Source: Salinisphaera sp049568105 (GTDB lineage: Bacteria; Pseudomonadota; Gammaproteobacteria; Nevskiales; Salinisphaeraceae). Taken from it: a stretch of DNA of 64,000 bases. The first letter of the stretch is position 1. Each line of letters begins with the position of its first letter. Made by a program: the position numbers and the translations under genes. Shown piece after piece: positions 33,880 to 43,485 of this stretch. Where the stretch lies: contig NZ_CP145335.1 in the NCBI RefSeq assembly GCF_049568105.1, forward strand, positions 1,860,001 through 1,924,000. The letters are read 5' to 3'. A model generated the notes under the pieces. That model was not told where the DNA came from, did not search any database, and was given only the letters and a program-made list of their open reading frames with translations.

Positions 33880-35188
33880 TATGAGCTCGCCGCTGATCGC
33901 CGATTACCAGCCGGAGCGCGTGTTCGCCTGGCGGGCCGGCCAACCCGTGCAAAGCGCGACAGCGCTGGCCGATATACAAAGCCTGGCTCGGGCATTGACC
34001 GGGCAATCGGCGTTTTTCAATCTCTGCAACGATCGCTATCTGTTTACCGTGCTGTTCGCGGCGGGCTGCCAGGCCGGCGCACTCAATTTGTTGCCCCAGA
34101 CCCGCCATGTCGAAACGCTGGCGCGTATTCGTAGCGACTATCCGAAAGCCGAGGCAATCGATGACGCCTGGGTCGATCGACGGCTGAGCGAACGAGGCGC
34201 AGCCAAGGACGAGGCGTTGAACGTACCGGAAAATCGTGCGGTAGCCGTCGTATTCACCTCGGGCAGCACCGGCCAGCCGAATCCGCAAATCAAGCGCTGG
34301 GGCGATCTGGCACGCGGCAGTGCGCTATTGCGCCAGCGGTTTTTTACGCATGCCGAGGGCATGAATATCGTGGCCAGTGTCCCGCCGCAGCATATGTATG
34401 GCCTGGAAAACTCAGTACTGCTGGCCCTGCATGCCGGTTTCGCGGCCGATAACGCCCGGCCCTCGATGCCGTGGCAGATCGCCGACGCGTTGGCTCGACT
34501 GCCCGAGCCGAGGGTGTTGTTCACGACACCGCTGCAACTCAAGGCCTGTTTCGAGTCTGGCGTCGCGCTGCCGTCCATGGATCGCATCATCTCGGCGACG
34601 GCGCCTTTGTCGGCTGAGTTGGCGGCCGCCGCCGAACAGGTTTGGGCCACCGAAGTACATGAAATCTATGGCAGCAGCGAGACCGGCAGCATAGCCAGCC
34701 GGGAGACCGCACATACCAGAAATTGGCGTCTCTACGACGGTTTGACGCTCGAGGTGGGCGCTAAGGCCACGGTTCGCGGCGGCCAGCTGCCGGAGCCCGT
34801 CACCCTAGATGATGCCCTGCAGGCCGTGGATGCCGATCATTTCAGGCTGCTCGGGCGGGCTCGTGACCTGATCAAGGTCGCCGGCAAGCGGATGTCGTTG
34901 GCCGAGTTGACTGCCCAACTGTTGGCGATCGACGGGGTGCAAGATGCCGCGGTATTCGCCTCGCCTGAGTCGGCGACTGCCGAGCGCCCGGTCGCGCTGG
35001 TCGTCGCCCCAACACGCTCGACCCGCGAGCTCGGCGCCGCGCTGGCCCGGCGCGTGGATCCGGTATTCGTGCCGCGGCCGTTGCTCAAAGTGGCCGAATT
35101 GCCGCGCAATGCCACGGGGAAAATAACCCGGGCCGATCTGGCGAGCGCCTGGGGCCGGGCGCGCCAGACCGCCAAGGCCCGGACATGA
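33872..35188 (+). CDS. AMP-dependent acyl-CoA/acyl-ACP ligase of the APE locus
   Basis: A 438-residue adenylate-forming enzyme (ApeH-like). The AMP-binding P-loop is VFTSGSTGQPNPQIK (near residue 125), with YGSSETGS in the A5 position and DLIKVAGKRMSLAE followed by LPRNATGKITR at the C-terminal subdomain, including the catalytic Lys. It is shorter than typical 500-550 residue ligases, as expected for the APE group. It should activate the aryl or acyl starter and load it on the ACP. The ATG at 33872 overlaps the upstream stop; a second ATG at 33881 is an alternative. Confidence 0.85.
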   Translation: MADMSSPLIADYQPERVFAWRAGQPVQSATALADIQSLARALTGQSAFFNLCNDRYLFTVLFAAGCQAGALNLLPQTRHVETLARIRSDYPKAEAIDDAWVDRRLSERGAAKDEALNVPENRAVAVVFTSGSTGQPNPQIKRWGDLARGSALLRQRFFTHAEGMNIVASVPPQHMYGLENSVLLALHAGFAADNARPSMPWQIADALARLPEPRVLFTTPLQLKACFESGVALPSMDRIISATAPLSAELAAAAEQVWATEVHEIYGSSETGSIASRETAHTRNWRLYDGLTLEVGAKATVRGGQLPEPVTLDDALQAVDADHFRLLGRARDLIKVAGKRMSLAELTAQLLAIDGVQDAAVFASPESATAERPVALVVAPTRSTRELGAALARRVDPVFVPRPLLKVAELPRNATGKITRADLASAWGRARQTAKART

Positions 35189-35487
35189 CGGCGTATCGGT
35201 TCACGATCGAGGCAGGGCATGCCTGCCTGGACGGGCATTTCCCCGGTGCGCCGATCGTCCCAGGCGTAGTGATTTTAGAGCACGTCGGGCGCGCTGTAGC
35301 GCGTGCATATGGCGGCCGGGTGACGCGTATTCTGCGTTGCAAGTTCGTGGCTGGGCTCGAACCGGAGCAGGCCTGTGGTATTACGTTGGAGCCTGACGGA
35401 GAGCGCCGGCTGCGGTTCGGCTGCATGGGGCCTGACGGGGAGATCGCCCACGGCAGCATCGAATGGAGCCCGAGCGACGATGGCTGA
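35185..35487 (+). CDS. FabZ/ApeI-like 3-hydroxyacyl-ACP dehydratase
   Basis: A 100-residue single hot-dog domain. The core is AGHACLDGHFPGAPIVPGVVILEHVGRAV, with the catalytic His in GHFPGAPIVPGV as in FabZ/FabA relatives. It overlaps the ligase by 4 bases and the acyltransferase by 8. In the named APE systems ApeI and ApeP dehydrate the 3-hydroxyacyl-ACP; this would be the ApeI-like partner, with the second dehydratase at 38417. Confidence 0.85.
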   Translation: MTAYRFTIEAGHACLDGHFPGAPIVPGVVILEHVGRAVARAYGGRVTRILRCKFVAGLEPEQACGITLEPDGERRLRFGCMGPDGEIAHGSIEWSPSDDG

Positions 35488-36373
35488 GGTATGGACGGTT
35501 CGCCGCGAGCGCAGTCATCGGCTGTTATTGCAGATGATGGCCTGGATCGCACTGCGTCTGGGCCGGCGTGCGGCCCGTCTGCTTTTGCATCCGGGTACGC
35601 TTTATTATCTGTTCACGGCCGGGGACAGTCGTCGGGCGTCGCAGGCTTATCTGCGCCGGGTACTCGATCGCAAGCCACGCTGGCGCGATGTCTATTGGCA
35701 TATGTATACCTTCGCGGTGGTGTTTCTGGATCGGATGTATCTGCTACGCGGTGGCAGTACCGGTCTGTCGGTCCAGCCCCACGGTGTAGACGCATTCCGC
35801 GACTGTATCGAGCGGGGCCAGGGCGCGATCGTGATGGTCTCGCATCTGGGCAGTTTCGAAGCACTGCGAGCCCTGGGCGGGCATCGCGACGATCTGACGG
35901 TGCGCATTCTGATGAACTGGTCGGCCGGGGCCAAGGTCAACGCGGTGCTACAGCACTTCGCACCCAACTTCGCCGAGCGTGTCATCGATACTTCCAACTC
36001 GGATGTCGATCGTGTGCTCAAGGTCAAGGCCGCGCTCGATCGCGGTGAGCTGGTTGGCGTGATGGCCGATCGCCACTATGCCGGCGAGCGCACTGCCGAC
36101 TGCGATTTCCTCGGCGGCTCGGCCCCGTTTCCGACCGCGCCCTGGCTGTTGGCAGGCATACTTGGGGCCCCGGTGTTTCTGGCCTTCGGCCTGTATCGGG
36201 GCGGCGATCGCTACGATCTTTACTGCGAGCAGTTCAGCCCCGGCTTGACGCTGCCGCGCAAAGAACGCATGACCCGCGCGAACGCCTGTGCCCAGGGCTA
36301 CGCCGATCGATTGGCTGAGCACGTCCACAAAGCGCCGTACAATTGGTTCAACTTCTATCAGTTCTGGCATTGA
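35480..36373 (+). CDS. LpxL/HtrB-like lysophospholipid acyltransferase of the APE locus
   Basis: A 297-residue member of the lipid A biosynthesis acyltransferase superfamily. The catalytic HX4(D/E) motif is VSHLGSFEALRAL, and the region VGVMADRHYAGERTADCDFLGGSAPFPTAPW matches the substrate-binding block. Such acyltransferases in APE loci are thought to join the polyene to a membrane lipid. I use the ATG at 35480, which overlaps the dehydratase stop (ATGGCTGA), so it is coupled to it. A 74-base gap separates it from the ketosynthase. Confidence 0.85.
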   Translation: MAEVWTVRRERSHRLLLQMMAWIALRLGRRAARLLLHPGTLYYLFTAGDSRRASQAYLRRVLDRKPRWRDVYWHMYTFAVVFLDRMYLLRGGSTGLSVQPHGVDAFRDCIERGQGAIVMVSHLGSFEALRALGGHRDDLTVRILMNWSAGAKVNAVLQHFAPNFAERVIDTSNSDVDRVLKVKAALDRGELVGVMADRHYAGERTADCDFLGGSAPFPTAPWLLAGILGAPVFLAFGLYRGGDRYDLYCEQFSPGLTLPRKERMTRANACAQGYADRLAEHVHKAPYNWFNFYQFWH

Positions 36374-36447
36374 AACCGAGTGATCCGCCCGAGCGACAGC
36401 AATCCCCTGCGATCCCCCGCGCGCCGGCCTCGCGGCGAGGCTAGGCG

Positions 36448-37635
36448 ATGAAGGCGTTGACCATCCAGGCCTATACCGCGACCACGGCGCTCGGTGCCGG
36501 CCGCGAGGCCCTGTGGCAGGGCCTGAGCGCGCAGCGCAGCGGGCTGACGCCCTGCAATGTCGATCAGGCCGAGCTGGCGACCTGGATCGGCCGAGTGCCG
36601 GGCTGCGAGCACCTCGAACTGCCGCCGACGCTGGCCGACTGGCAGTGTCGCAACAACCAGCTCGCCGAGTTGACTCTGCGCCAGGATGGGTTTCTGGATG
36701 CCGTGGAAACGCTCAAGCAGCAGCACGCGCCCGAGCGGATCGGGCTGTTTCTCGGGACCAGCACGTCGGGAATTGGCACCACCGAGCAGGCCTACCGCGA
36801 ACTCGTCGGCGACCGGCTGCCGGCGTGGTTTTCCTTCGAGCATACCCACGATTATTTCGCGCTCTGCGGCTATGTTCGCGCCCGTCTCGGCCTGGCGGGC
36901 CCGGCGCTGACCGTGTCCACGGCCTGTTCATCGAGCGCCAAGGTATTTGCATCCGCGGCCCGTTCGATCGAGTCCGGGTTTTGCGATGCCGCCGTGGTCG
37001 GCGGGGTCGACAGTCTGTGTTTGACCACGCTGTACGGTTTTGCCTCGCTCCAGCTGACCTCGGCCGAGCCGTGTCGGCCCTGGGATGCGCACCGCAGCGG
37101 CATATCGATCGGTGAGGCCGGCGGGTTTGCTATCGTCACGCCGGCCGAGCAGGGCGATGCCGGGCCGCGGGTCGTCGGGATCGGCGAGTCCGGCGATGCC
37201 TATCACATGGCGGCTCCAGAGCCCGATGGCCAAGGCGCGTGCGTCGCCATGCAGCGGGCCTTGGACGAGGCCGGCCTGGCGCCGCAGGCTGTGGACTACG
37301 TCAATCTGCACGGTACGGCGACTCCGGCCAACGACCGGGCTGAAGATCGAGCCATTATGACGCTGTTTGGCGATTCAGTGCCGGTGTCGTCGACCAAGGG
37401 CGCGACCGGCCATACCCTCGGAGCGGCCGGTATTGTGGAAGCCGTGATCAGCTGCCTGGCGCTGGCCCATGATGATCGGCCGGGCACGCAGAATACCCGG
37501 CAAGTCGATGCGGCCCTGGAATCGCGGCTGTTGCTCGAGCCGATGCCTGGTAGCGTGCGACATGTGCTGAGCAATACCTTTGGCTTCGGCGGCAGCAACT
37601 GCAGCCTGCTGCTGGCCTCGGGAGCAGCGCTATGA
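36448..37635 (+). CDS. Beta-ketoacyl synthase (KS) of the APE locus
   Basis: A 395-residue ketosynthase that extends the chain by decarboxylative condensation. The active cysteine is Cys160 in TVSTACSSSAK; the histidines are in VNLHGTATPANDR and KGATGHTLGAAG, and the Lys is in the latter, so all catalytic residues are present. It is the ApeO/KS-alpha-like partner for the next gene, a chain-length factor that overlaps it by 4 bases. Canonical APE loci have a further KS (ApeR); none is found in this window, so this may be the only active one here. Confidence 0.9.
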   Translation: MKALTIQAYTATTALGAGREALWQGLSAQRSGLTPCNVDQAELATWIGRVPGCEHLELPPTLADWQCRNNQLAELTLRQDGFLDAVETLKQQHAPERIGLFLGTSTSGIGTTEQAYRELVGDRLPAWFSFEHTHDYFALCGYVRARLGLAGPALTVSTACSSSAKVFASAARSIESGFCDAAVVGGVDSLCLTTLYGFASLQLTSAEPCRPWDAHRSGISIGEAGGFAIVTPAEQGDAGPRVVGIGESGDAYHMAAPEPDGQGACVAMQRALDEAGLAPQAVDYVNLHGTATPANDRAEDRAIMTLFGDSVPVSSTKGATGHTLGAAGIVEAVISCLALAHDDRPGTQNTRQVDAALESRLLLEPMPGSVRHVLSNTFGFGGSNCSLLLASGAAL

Positions 37636-38420
37636 CGAACTCGGTTTATCTGCATGGTCTCGGCATTGCGGCGCCGGGGCTCGAAGACTGGCCAACTGCG
37701 CGTGCTGTGCTCCAGGGACAAGCGTGTTATACCGGCGAGCCGTTGACGCCGTTTCGTACCCGGCGGCTGCCGCGCAACGAATCGCGGCGGGCCGGGGCGG
37801 CGGTGCATCTGGCTTTTCGAGTGGCCGAGCAGGCCGTGGCCGAACGCGATGCCTCGCAGTTCGCGGCTGTGTTTTCGTCCTCGGCCGGCGATATCGATAT
37901 CGCCGATCAGCTGTGCTCGGCGGTCAATGCGCCGGAGCGGGCGATATCGCCGACCCGTTTTCATAATTCGGTGCATAACGCGCCCGCTGGCTACTGGAGT
38001 ATTGCCACCGGCTCCCGTGAGCCGATGACCAGCCTGTCGGCCGGGCCCGGCGGATTCACCGTTGCGCTACAGGAAAGCTGGGGGCTGTTGCTGGCCCATC
38101 GGGCGCCGGTGCTGTTGGTATGCTATGACATGGACGGCCACGGCATGCTGGCCGAGGCGCGCCGCGATATTGGCGCCACGTTCGCCATGGCCTGGCTGCT
38201 GGATAGTGACGCTACGGGCGCGCTCGCCCGGATCGGCCGGCCCGAGCCCAGCCACTGCGTGCCCACGCCGGTGTCGATCCCAGCGCTCGAATCACTGCGG
38301 GTTGCGAACGCTGGTGCCCGCAGCCTGCCGCTGTTCGCGGCTTTGGCCGAGGCAGTGCCCAGCACGCCGGTGATCGAGTCGGAACAAGGGCGTTGCCAGG
38401 TTCCGGTGACGCCGTTGTGA
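37632..38420 (+). CDS. Ketosynthase-like chain-length factor of the APE locus
   Basis: A 262-residue protein with a truncated thiolase fold. It has FAAVFSSSAGDIDIADQL, HNSVHNAPAGYWSIATGSREPMTSLSAGPGGF and a C-terminal VATLESLR-like stretch, but no active Cys, in line with chain-length factors (ApeC-like). Proteins of this group (beta-ketoacyl synthase chain length factor) form a heterodimer with the KS and set the number of extension rounds. It overlaps the KS by 4 bases and the following dehydratase by 4 bases (GTGA), so the three are a tight unit. Confidence 0.85.
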   Translation: MTNSVYLHGLGIAAPGLEDWPTARAVLQGQACYTGEPLTPFRTRRLPRNESRRAGAAVHLAFRVAEQAVAERDASQFAAVFSSSAGDIDIADQLCSAVNAPERAISPTRFHNSVHNAPAGYWSIATGSREPMTSLSAGPGGFTVALQESWGLLLAHRAPVLLVCYDMDGHGMLAEARRDIGATFAMAWLLDSDATGALARIGRPEPSHCVPTPVSIPALESLRVANAGARSLPLFAALAEAVPSTPVIESEQGRCQVPVTPL

Positions 38421-38875
38421 GCTACGACATCGCCGGGCTCGTACCGCACGCTGGGGCCATGTGTCTGCTGGACGAGGTTATCGCCTGGTCGGCGGATCGG
38501 ATTCATTGTCGGGCCGGTATCGACGCGGCTGCCGAGCATCCGCTGGCCGGTGCCGAGGGCGTGCCCGCGACTGCGCTGATCGAATACGCCGCGCAGGCCA
38601 CCGCGGCCCACGGTACGCTGTTGGCCCGCGCCGAGAGACAGGCCGGGGCGCCAGCGGCTGAAGGTCGTCTGGTCGCGCTTCGCAGCATCGAGCTGGCAGC
38701 CGCGCCGGCCGAGATCGCGGCCGCAGGCACGCTCGATATACACGCCGAGCGCCTGATGGCCGATCCGGCCGGGTCGATCTATCGCTTTCGGGTGCTGGGC
38801 GGACAGCGGGTACTGGTCAGCGGACGGCTGACGATTCGTACGGTTGCCTCTGGCGCGTCCGCACGGTCCGGCTAG
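38417..38875 (+). CDS. Second 3-hydroxyacyl-ACP dehydratase (ApeP-like)
   Basis: A 152-residue hot-dog protein that begins VSYDIAGLVPHAGAMCLLDEVIAWSADRIHC. The HAGAMCLLDEV segment is the ApeP-like dehydratase signature, with the conserved His; in the ApeI/ApeP pair the two subunits share the catalytic residues. The GTG at 38417 overlaps the chain-length factor stop, so it is preferred over an upstream start at 38393. It is the last gene of the plus arm, convergent with the BI-1-like gene. Confidence 0.82.
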   Translation: MSYDIAGLVPHAGAMCLLDEVIAWSADRIHCRAGIDAAAEHPLAGAEGVPATALIEYAAQATAAHGTLLARAERQAGAPAAEGRLVALRSIELAAAPAEIAAAGTLDIHAERLMADPAGSIYRFRVLGGQRVLVSGRLTIRTVASGASARSG

Positions 38876-38902
38876 GCAGGGCACGGTCTAGCCAACGGGC
38901 AT

Positions 38903-38934
38903 AAAAAAGCCCCGGCGATCACGATCGCCGGGGC
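38903..38934 (-). terminator. Intrinsic terminator of the BI-1-like gene
   Basis: GCCCCGGCGAT (38909-38919) and ATCGCCGGGGC (38924-38934) form a perfect 11-bp stem with a CACG loop. On the minus strand it is followed by six T (complement of 38903-38908). It lies about 27 bases after the BI-1-like stop and also separates it from the APE plus arm. Confidence 0.88.
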
Positions 38935-38960
38935 CGAGTTGGCATATCCGCTACGGCCGA

Positions 38961-39632
38961 TCAGTCGTCGCCGGCGAATACCCCGAGCAGCTGCAGCAGA
39001 CTCAGGAACAGGTTGTAGATAGTGACGAACAGGGTCACGGTCGCCAGGATATAGTTGGTCTCGCCGCCGTGGACGATTTCGCCAGTCTGGTAGACGATCA
39101 GGCCGCTCATCAGCAGTACGAACATCATCGAGACCGCCAGCGACAGCGCCGGGATCGAGAAGATGACGGCAATCAGGCTCATCACGAAGGCCACGAGAAT
39201 GCCGACCATGAGCATGCCGGCCCACTGGTTGAACCGCTTGCCGGAGATCAGCGCGAACGCCGACATCCCTACGAAGATCGCGCCGGTGCCGCCCATCGCC
39301 ATGGTGACCAGCTGGGCGCCGTTGGCGAACTGCTGCAGATACATGTCGATGATCGGGCCGAGCGTATAGCCCATGAACCCGGTCAGTGCGAAGACTGACA
39401 ACAGCCCCCAGCCGCTGTTGGCTGTGCCCTGAACCAGAAACAGCAAGCCGAAATAACCGACCAGGGTGATGATCATGCCGGGGTGGGGCAGGTGCAATGC
39501 CGCGGTCGTGCCAGCGACCACTGCCGAGAACAGCAGCGTCGCCGAAAGCAGCATGTAGGTGTTGCGCAGGACGCTGTTGGTGGCAAGTGCAGTCTGCGCA
39601 CGCGCGGTATAAGTCGAATGTCCGACGTTCAT
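38961..39632 (-). CDS. Bax inhibitor-1/YbhL-family membrane protein
   Basis: A 223-residue protein with seven hydrophobic helices and the BI-1 pattern LRNTYMLLSATLLFSAVVAG near the N-terminus, FALTGFMGYTLGPI in the middle and the C-terminal YNLFLSLLQLLGVFAGDD with the paired acidic residues near the end. The E. coli relatives (YccA, YbhL) touch FtsH or calcium flux, but the exact role is not known. It is transcribed alone, with an intrinsic terminator after it. Confidence 0.9.
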   Translation of the reverse strand: MNVGHSTYTARAQTALATNSVLRNTYMLLSATLLFSAVVAGTTAALHLPHPGMIITLVGYFGLLFLVQGTANSGWGLLSVFALTGFMGYTLGPIIDMYLQQFANGAQLVTMAMGGTGAIFVGMSAFALISGKRFNQWAGMLMVGILVAFVMSLIAVIFSIPALSLAVSMMFVLLMSGLIVYQTGEIVHGGETNYILATVTLFVTIYNLFLSLLQLLGVFAGDD

Positions 39633-39861
39633 CGGGTACCTCGTTGGTTGTCTCCGGCAAGGCTAGCACGCCCATTGATCCGTGCAATCGTTGGTTGGGA
39701 GATGCAGCGAATGGCCTGTTTGCCTTGCGTAAATTCAGACCGGCCGCAGCAGGAAAAGTTGCACGCGTCGCTGCAATTTAAAAATCTAAAGTTTTGCTTA
39801 AAGCCGCCGATCTTGGGCTTAGGGAGTGATGTTTGGGCCTGTTTCGGGTTGCAGGAGGCAC

Positions 39862-42800
39862 GTGGAGCGGCAAGACAACGCAATGGGGCTATGGGCCCGA
39901 TGGCTGAGTGGCATATCGATTCGGCGTCAGCTGATCGGCGCGGTCGCGCTGATTCTGCTGCTGTTCGGCGCCTCCTGCGTGATCGCCTTGATCGCCTTGG
40001 ACAGCGTCAACCGGGCACGGATCAGCGCCAGCCAGACCCATGCGCTACTGGTGCGCTCACAGGCGCTCGGCGAGGCGATCACGGCCCAGGAGTCCGCCTT
40101 GCGCGGCTATGTGCTGACCGCTGAACAACGCTATGAAGACCAAATGCGTGCGGCCAATGCTGACGTCGAGGACAATCTGCATCGTCTTCAGGACGCCAGT
40201 GCGAGCGATCAGGAACGGGCCGGGCTGCTGAACCAGATCGATGAACTCGAGTCCGGCTGGCAGCGTACGGTCGCGGAACCGGTATTGGCCCGCGTCGACA
40301 CCGGCTCGCTCGACACAGCCCGTAATACACTCGTCACCGGGGCCAGCGTGGCGTATTTCGATCCGATCCATGCTGCGCTAGAGGATTATCGAGCGCGACT
40401 CAAGCAGGATCTGGCGGCGCGCGATGCCAGCGCGGCCGAACGCCAATGGAATGCCGATGCCACGGTCATCGGTCTGTTGGTGACCGGTCTGCTGATCGGC
40501 ACGATCACCATTATTGGGGTACGCCGACGAATCGCGACGCCGCTGCTGCGCTTGACCGACACCACGCGTCGGCTGGCTGGCGGCGAGCGCAACGTTCAAG
40601 TGCGTTACCAGGCCCGAAGCGATGAAATCGGCGATGTATCACGCGCATTGGAAACATTTCGCCAGATGATCGTGCGCCAGGATCGCGACTACTGGATCCG
40701 CGATCATCGCGGGCGCGTAACGTCGATGCTGTATCAGTGTGCGGATGATCGCGCGCTGGGGCGTACGTTGCTCGATGAACTGGCGCCACTTCTGCACGTC
40801 GGCTATGCCGCGGTCTTTACCCGCGAATTGCTCGAAGATGACGAGGCCGATTTTGTACTGTTGGCGGCCTATGGCTATTCGCCCGAGGCCGGAAAGCGTT
40901 TCGCACCCGGCGAGGGGCTGGTCGGCGCAGCATTGAAAATGCATCGTCCAGTCGAGCTCGACAACGTGCCGGACGGGTATATCCCGATCCAGTCGGGGCT
41001 CGGCCAAGCCCAGCCTCGAATAATACTGGTGGCGCCGGCGATCATCGCCGGTCAGGTAGTGGCGATCATCGAACTGGCGTTGTTTCATCCGCTGACTGAG
41101 ACCGAGCGCGGGCTACTGGATGCGCTGCTGCCGAATATCGGCATGGCGGTACTGACCCAGATGCGAACCCGACGCGCCACCGAGCTGCTCGAACAAAGTC
41201 GTGAACAAACCCGGCAACTCACCGGCTCCCAGGCACAGTTGTCGGCGCAGCAGGCCGATCTCAAGCAGGCCAACAGCGAACTGCATGCCAAGAGCGAAGA
41301 GCTTGCGGCTCAGACCGCAGAACTGCGTGCCTCCGAAGAAGAACTCAAATCCCAGGCCGACGAACTTCAGGCTGCGAATACCCATCTGCGAGAAAACCAG
41401 CAGGAGCTGGCGGCCCTGCATGCCGAGGCCGAAGAACGGGCCGAGGAGTTGGAGCGGGCGAGCGCCTATAAATCCGATTTCCTCGCCAATATGTCGCACG
41501 AGCTGCGTACGCCGCTCAACAGCCTGCTGATCCTGTCGCGCAGCCTGGCTGATAACGAGACCGGCAACCTCGACGACGAACAGGTCGAGGCCGCCCGCAT
41601 TATCCACGATTCCGGTACCGGCCTGCTGTATCTGATCAACGACATACTCGATCTATCCAAGATCGAGGCCGGTAAGATGCGGATCCTGCCGGAACGCGTG
41701 GCGCTGGCCGATTTCGCCGAACGTATCCGCCGTCAGTTCAGCCATATGGCCGAGGCCCAGGATCTGGGCTTCGAAGTGTGTCTTGAAGACGCTGCGCCCG
41801 CGATGCTGGTAACCGACGGCGGTAAGCTGGAGCAGATCGTTCGCAACTTGGTGAGCAATGCCATCAAGTTCACGCGCCAGGGCTGTATCCGGGTCGTGTT
41901 CGAGCGGCCGAGCCCGGAGGTTGAATGGTCGATCGATGGGCTGACGGCCGACAATGCCTTGGCGATCCACGTCTGCGACGAGGGTATCGGTATCCCCCGC
42001 GAGCGGCTCGATGATGTTTTCAAGGCCTTCGAGCAGATCGATGGCAGTAGCACCCGCAACTACGGCGGCACCGGCCTGGGGCTATCAATCACGCGGGAAC
42101 TGGCGCAGCTTCTCGGTGGCGAGGTACAGGCCGAAAGTACCCTTGGCCAGGGCAGTTGTTTCACGGTCTATGTGCGAACCGACTTAGCTGAACCGGCCGG
42201 GCATTCAGACAGCCCGTCCGCGTCGCAAGCCGAGCCGCTGGCCGTGGCGGCCAACGATGCCGTGCCGGTGCGTCGTCGTTCTGCGGCTTCTACGAACACG
42301 CGTCAGCCGCAGGATGCATTGCGCGTACTGGTCGTCGACGACGATGCCACCTTTGCCAATATCGTCTGTGAAACCGCCCGCCGACGGGGCTTTAATGCCC
42401 AAGCCGCCAGCGACGGCGAAACTGCGTTGCGCGCGATCGCCGACTGTGCGCCGGATGCGATCATCCTCGATCTCGGCCTGCCGGGCGGGCTCGATGGCTG
42501 GGCAGTGCTCGATCGGATCAAGGCCGAGCCGAATACTCGCGAGATTCCCGTACATATCGTATCGGCAGCCGACGATATCGGTCGTTCATCGAGTGCCGGG
42601 GCGGTCGGATATTTGTGCAAACCGGTCACCCGGGACAACCTCGAGACCCTGCTGGCTCGGGCCGAGGTGTTGTCCGGGCGCAAGACCCGGCGGGTACTGG
42701 TCGTCGATGACGACGCGGATGCTCATGCTGCGATTACCCAGATGCTGCGCAGGGAACAAGTCGACACGGTGTTGGCCGATTCCGGCGCGGCCGCGCTCGA

Positions 42801-43485
42801 GCAGCTCGAGGCTGCCACATTCGATTGTCTGATCCTGGATTTGAAGCTACCGGATATTTCCGGCTTCGATCTGCTCGACCGGATTGCCGAGCGGGCCGAT
42901 GCGCCGCCGGTCGTGGTGTATTCGGGCCGCGACCTGTCGGCCGAGGAGACCCAACGGCTGCGCGGGCATACCGACAGCATCGTGATCAAGGGCCACCATG
43001 CCCATGATCGATTGCTCGACGAAGTCTCGCTGTTCATGCATCGCCTGGGCCCGCCGGCGGCGGTCGAAGCGCCCACCCCATCGGCGTCTGACAGCGCGGC
43101 CGACGACTCGATCCTGTCGGCCAAACGCGTGCTGCTGGTCGACGACGACATGCGCAACACGTTTGCACTATCGCGCATTCTGCGGGGCAAGGGCATGCAG
43201 GTGGTCATGGCTGCCGACGGCTTCAAGGCACTGGAGCGCATGGCGGCCGCCGAGACGCTCGATCTGGTGCTCATGGATATCATGATGCCGGAGATGGATG
43301 GGTTCGAAACGATTCGGCGTATTCGCGCCGGCCAGAATCATGGTCAGGTTCCGATTATCGCGCTGACCGCCAAAGCGATGAACGGTGATCGCGAAGCCTG
43401 TCTGGCAGCCGGCGCCGACGCTTACCTATCCAAACCGATCGATACCGATGCCTTGGTCGAACGCATGCAGGCAGTGCTGTCGTGA
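39862..43485 (+). CDS. CHASE3-HAMP-GAF hybrid histidine kinase with three receiver domains
   Basis: A large kinase of about 1207 residues. Helix 1 (LIGAVALILLLFGASCVIAL) leads to a CHASE3-type periplasmic domain (about 45-190), helix 2, HAMP, GAF (about 290-430) and a long Gln/Glu-rich coiled coil. HisKA follows with FLANMSHELRTPLNSL (His near 545), then HATPase (DEGIGIPRERLDDVFKAFEQ, GTGLGLSIT). Three receivers start near residues 821, 943 and 1087, each with its phospho-acceptor Asp (ILDLGLPGG, ILDLKLPDI, LMDIMMPEM). The start is uncertain: a GTG at 39862 has AGGAGG three bases upstream, and ATGs lie at 39829 and 39883. The CheR gene overlaps its stop. Confidence 0.85.
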   Translation: MERQDNAMGLWARWLSGISIRRQLIGAVALILLLFGASCVIALIALDSVNRARISASQTHALLVRSQALGEAITAQESALRGYVLTAEQRYEDQMRAANADVEDNLHRLQDASASDQERAGLLNQIDELESGWQRTVAEPVLARVDTGSLDTARNTLVTGASVAYFDPIHAALEDYRARLKQDLAARDASAAERQWNADATVIGLLVTGLLIGTITIIGVRRRIATPLLRLTDTTRRLAGGERNVQVRYQARSDEIGDVSRALETFRQMIVRQDRDYWIRDHRGRVTSMLYQCADDRALGRTLLDELAPLLHVGYAAVFTRELLEDDEADFVLLAAYGYSPEAGKRFAPGEGLVGAALKMHRPVELDNVPDGYIPIQSGLGQAQPRIILVAPAIIAGQVVAIIELALFHPLTETERGLLDALLPNIGMAVLTQMRTRRATELLEQSREQTRQLTGSQAQLSAQQADLKQANSELHAKSEELAAQTAELRASEEELKSQADELQAANTHLRENQQELAALHAEAEERAEELERASAYKSDFLANMSHELRTPLNSLLILSRSLADNETGNLDDEQVEAARIIHDSGTGLLYLINDILDLSKIEAGKMRILPERVALADFAERIRRQFSHMAEAQDLGFEVCLEDAAPAMLVTDGGKLEQIVRNLVSNAIKFTRQGCIRVVFERPSPEVEWSIDGLTADNALAIHVCDEGIGIPRERLDDVFKAFEQIDGSSTRNYGGTGLGLSITRELAQLLGGEVQAESTLGQGSCFTVYVRTDLAEPAGHSDSPSASQAEPLAVAANDAVPVRRRSAASTNTRQPQDALRVLVVDDDATFANIVCETARRRGFNAQAASDGETALRAIADCAPDAIILDLGLPGGLDGWAVLDRIKAEPNTREIPVHIVSAADDIGRSSSAGAVGYLCKPVTRDNLETLLARAEVLSGRKTRRVLVVDDDADAHAAITQMLRREQVDTVLADSGAAALEQLEAATFDCLILDLKLPDISGFDLLDRIAERADAPPVVVYSGRDLSAEETQRLRGHTDSIVIKGHHAHDRLLDEVSLFMHRLGPPAAVEAPTPSASDSAADDSILSAKRVLLVDDDMRNTFALSRILRGKGMQVVMAADGFKALERMAAAETLDLVLMDIMMPEMDGFETIRRIRAGQNHGQVPIIALTAKAMNGDREACLAAGADAYLSKPIDTDALVERMQAVLS

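Noticed and set aside
38872..39687. A 271-codon minus-strand frame over the BI-1-like gene.
   Set aside because: It is in a different frame from the clear seven-helix protein at 38961-39632 and gives a His/Arg-rich product.
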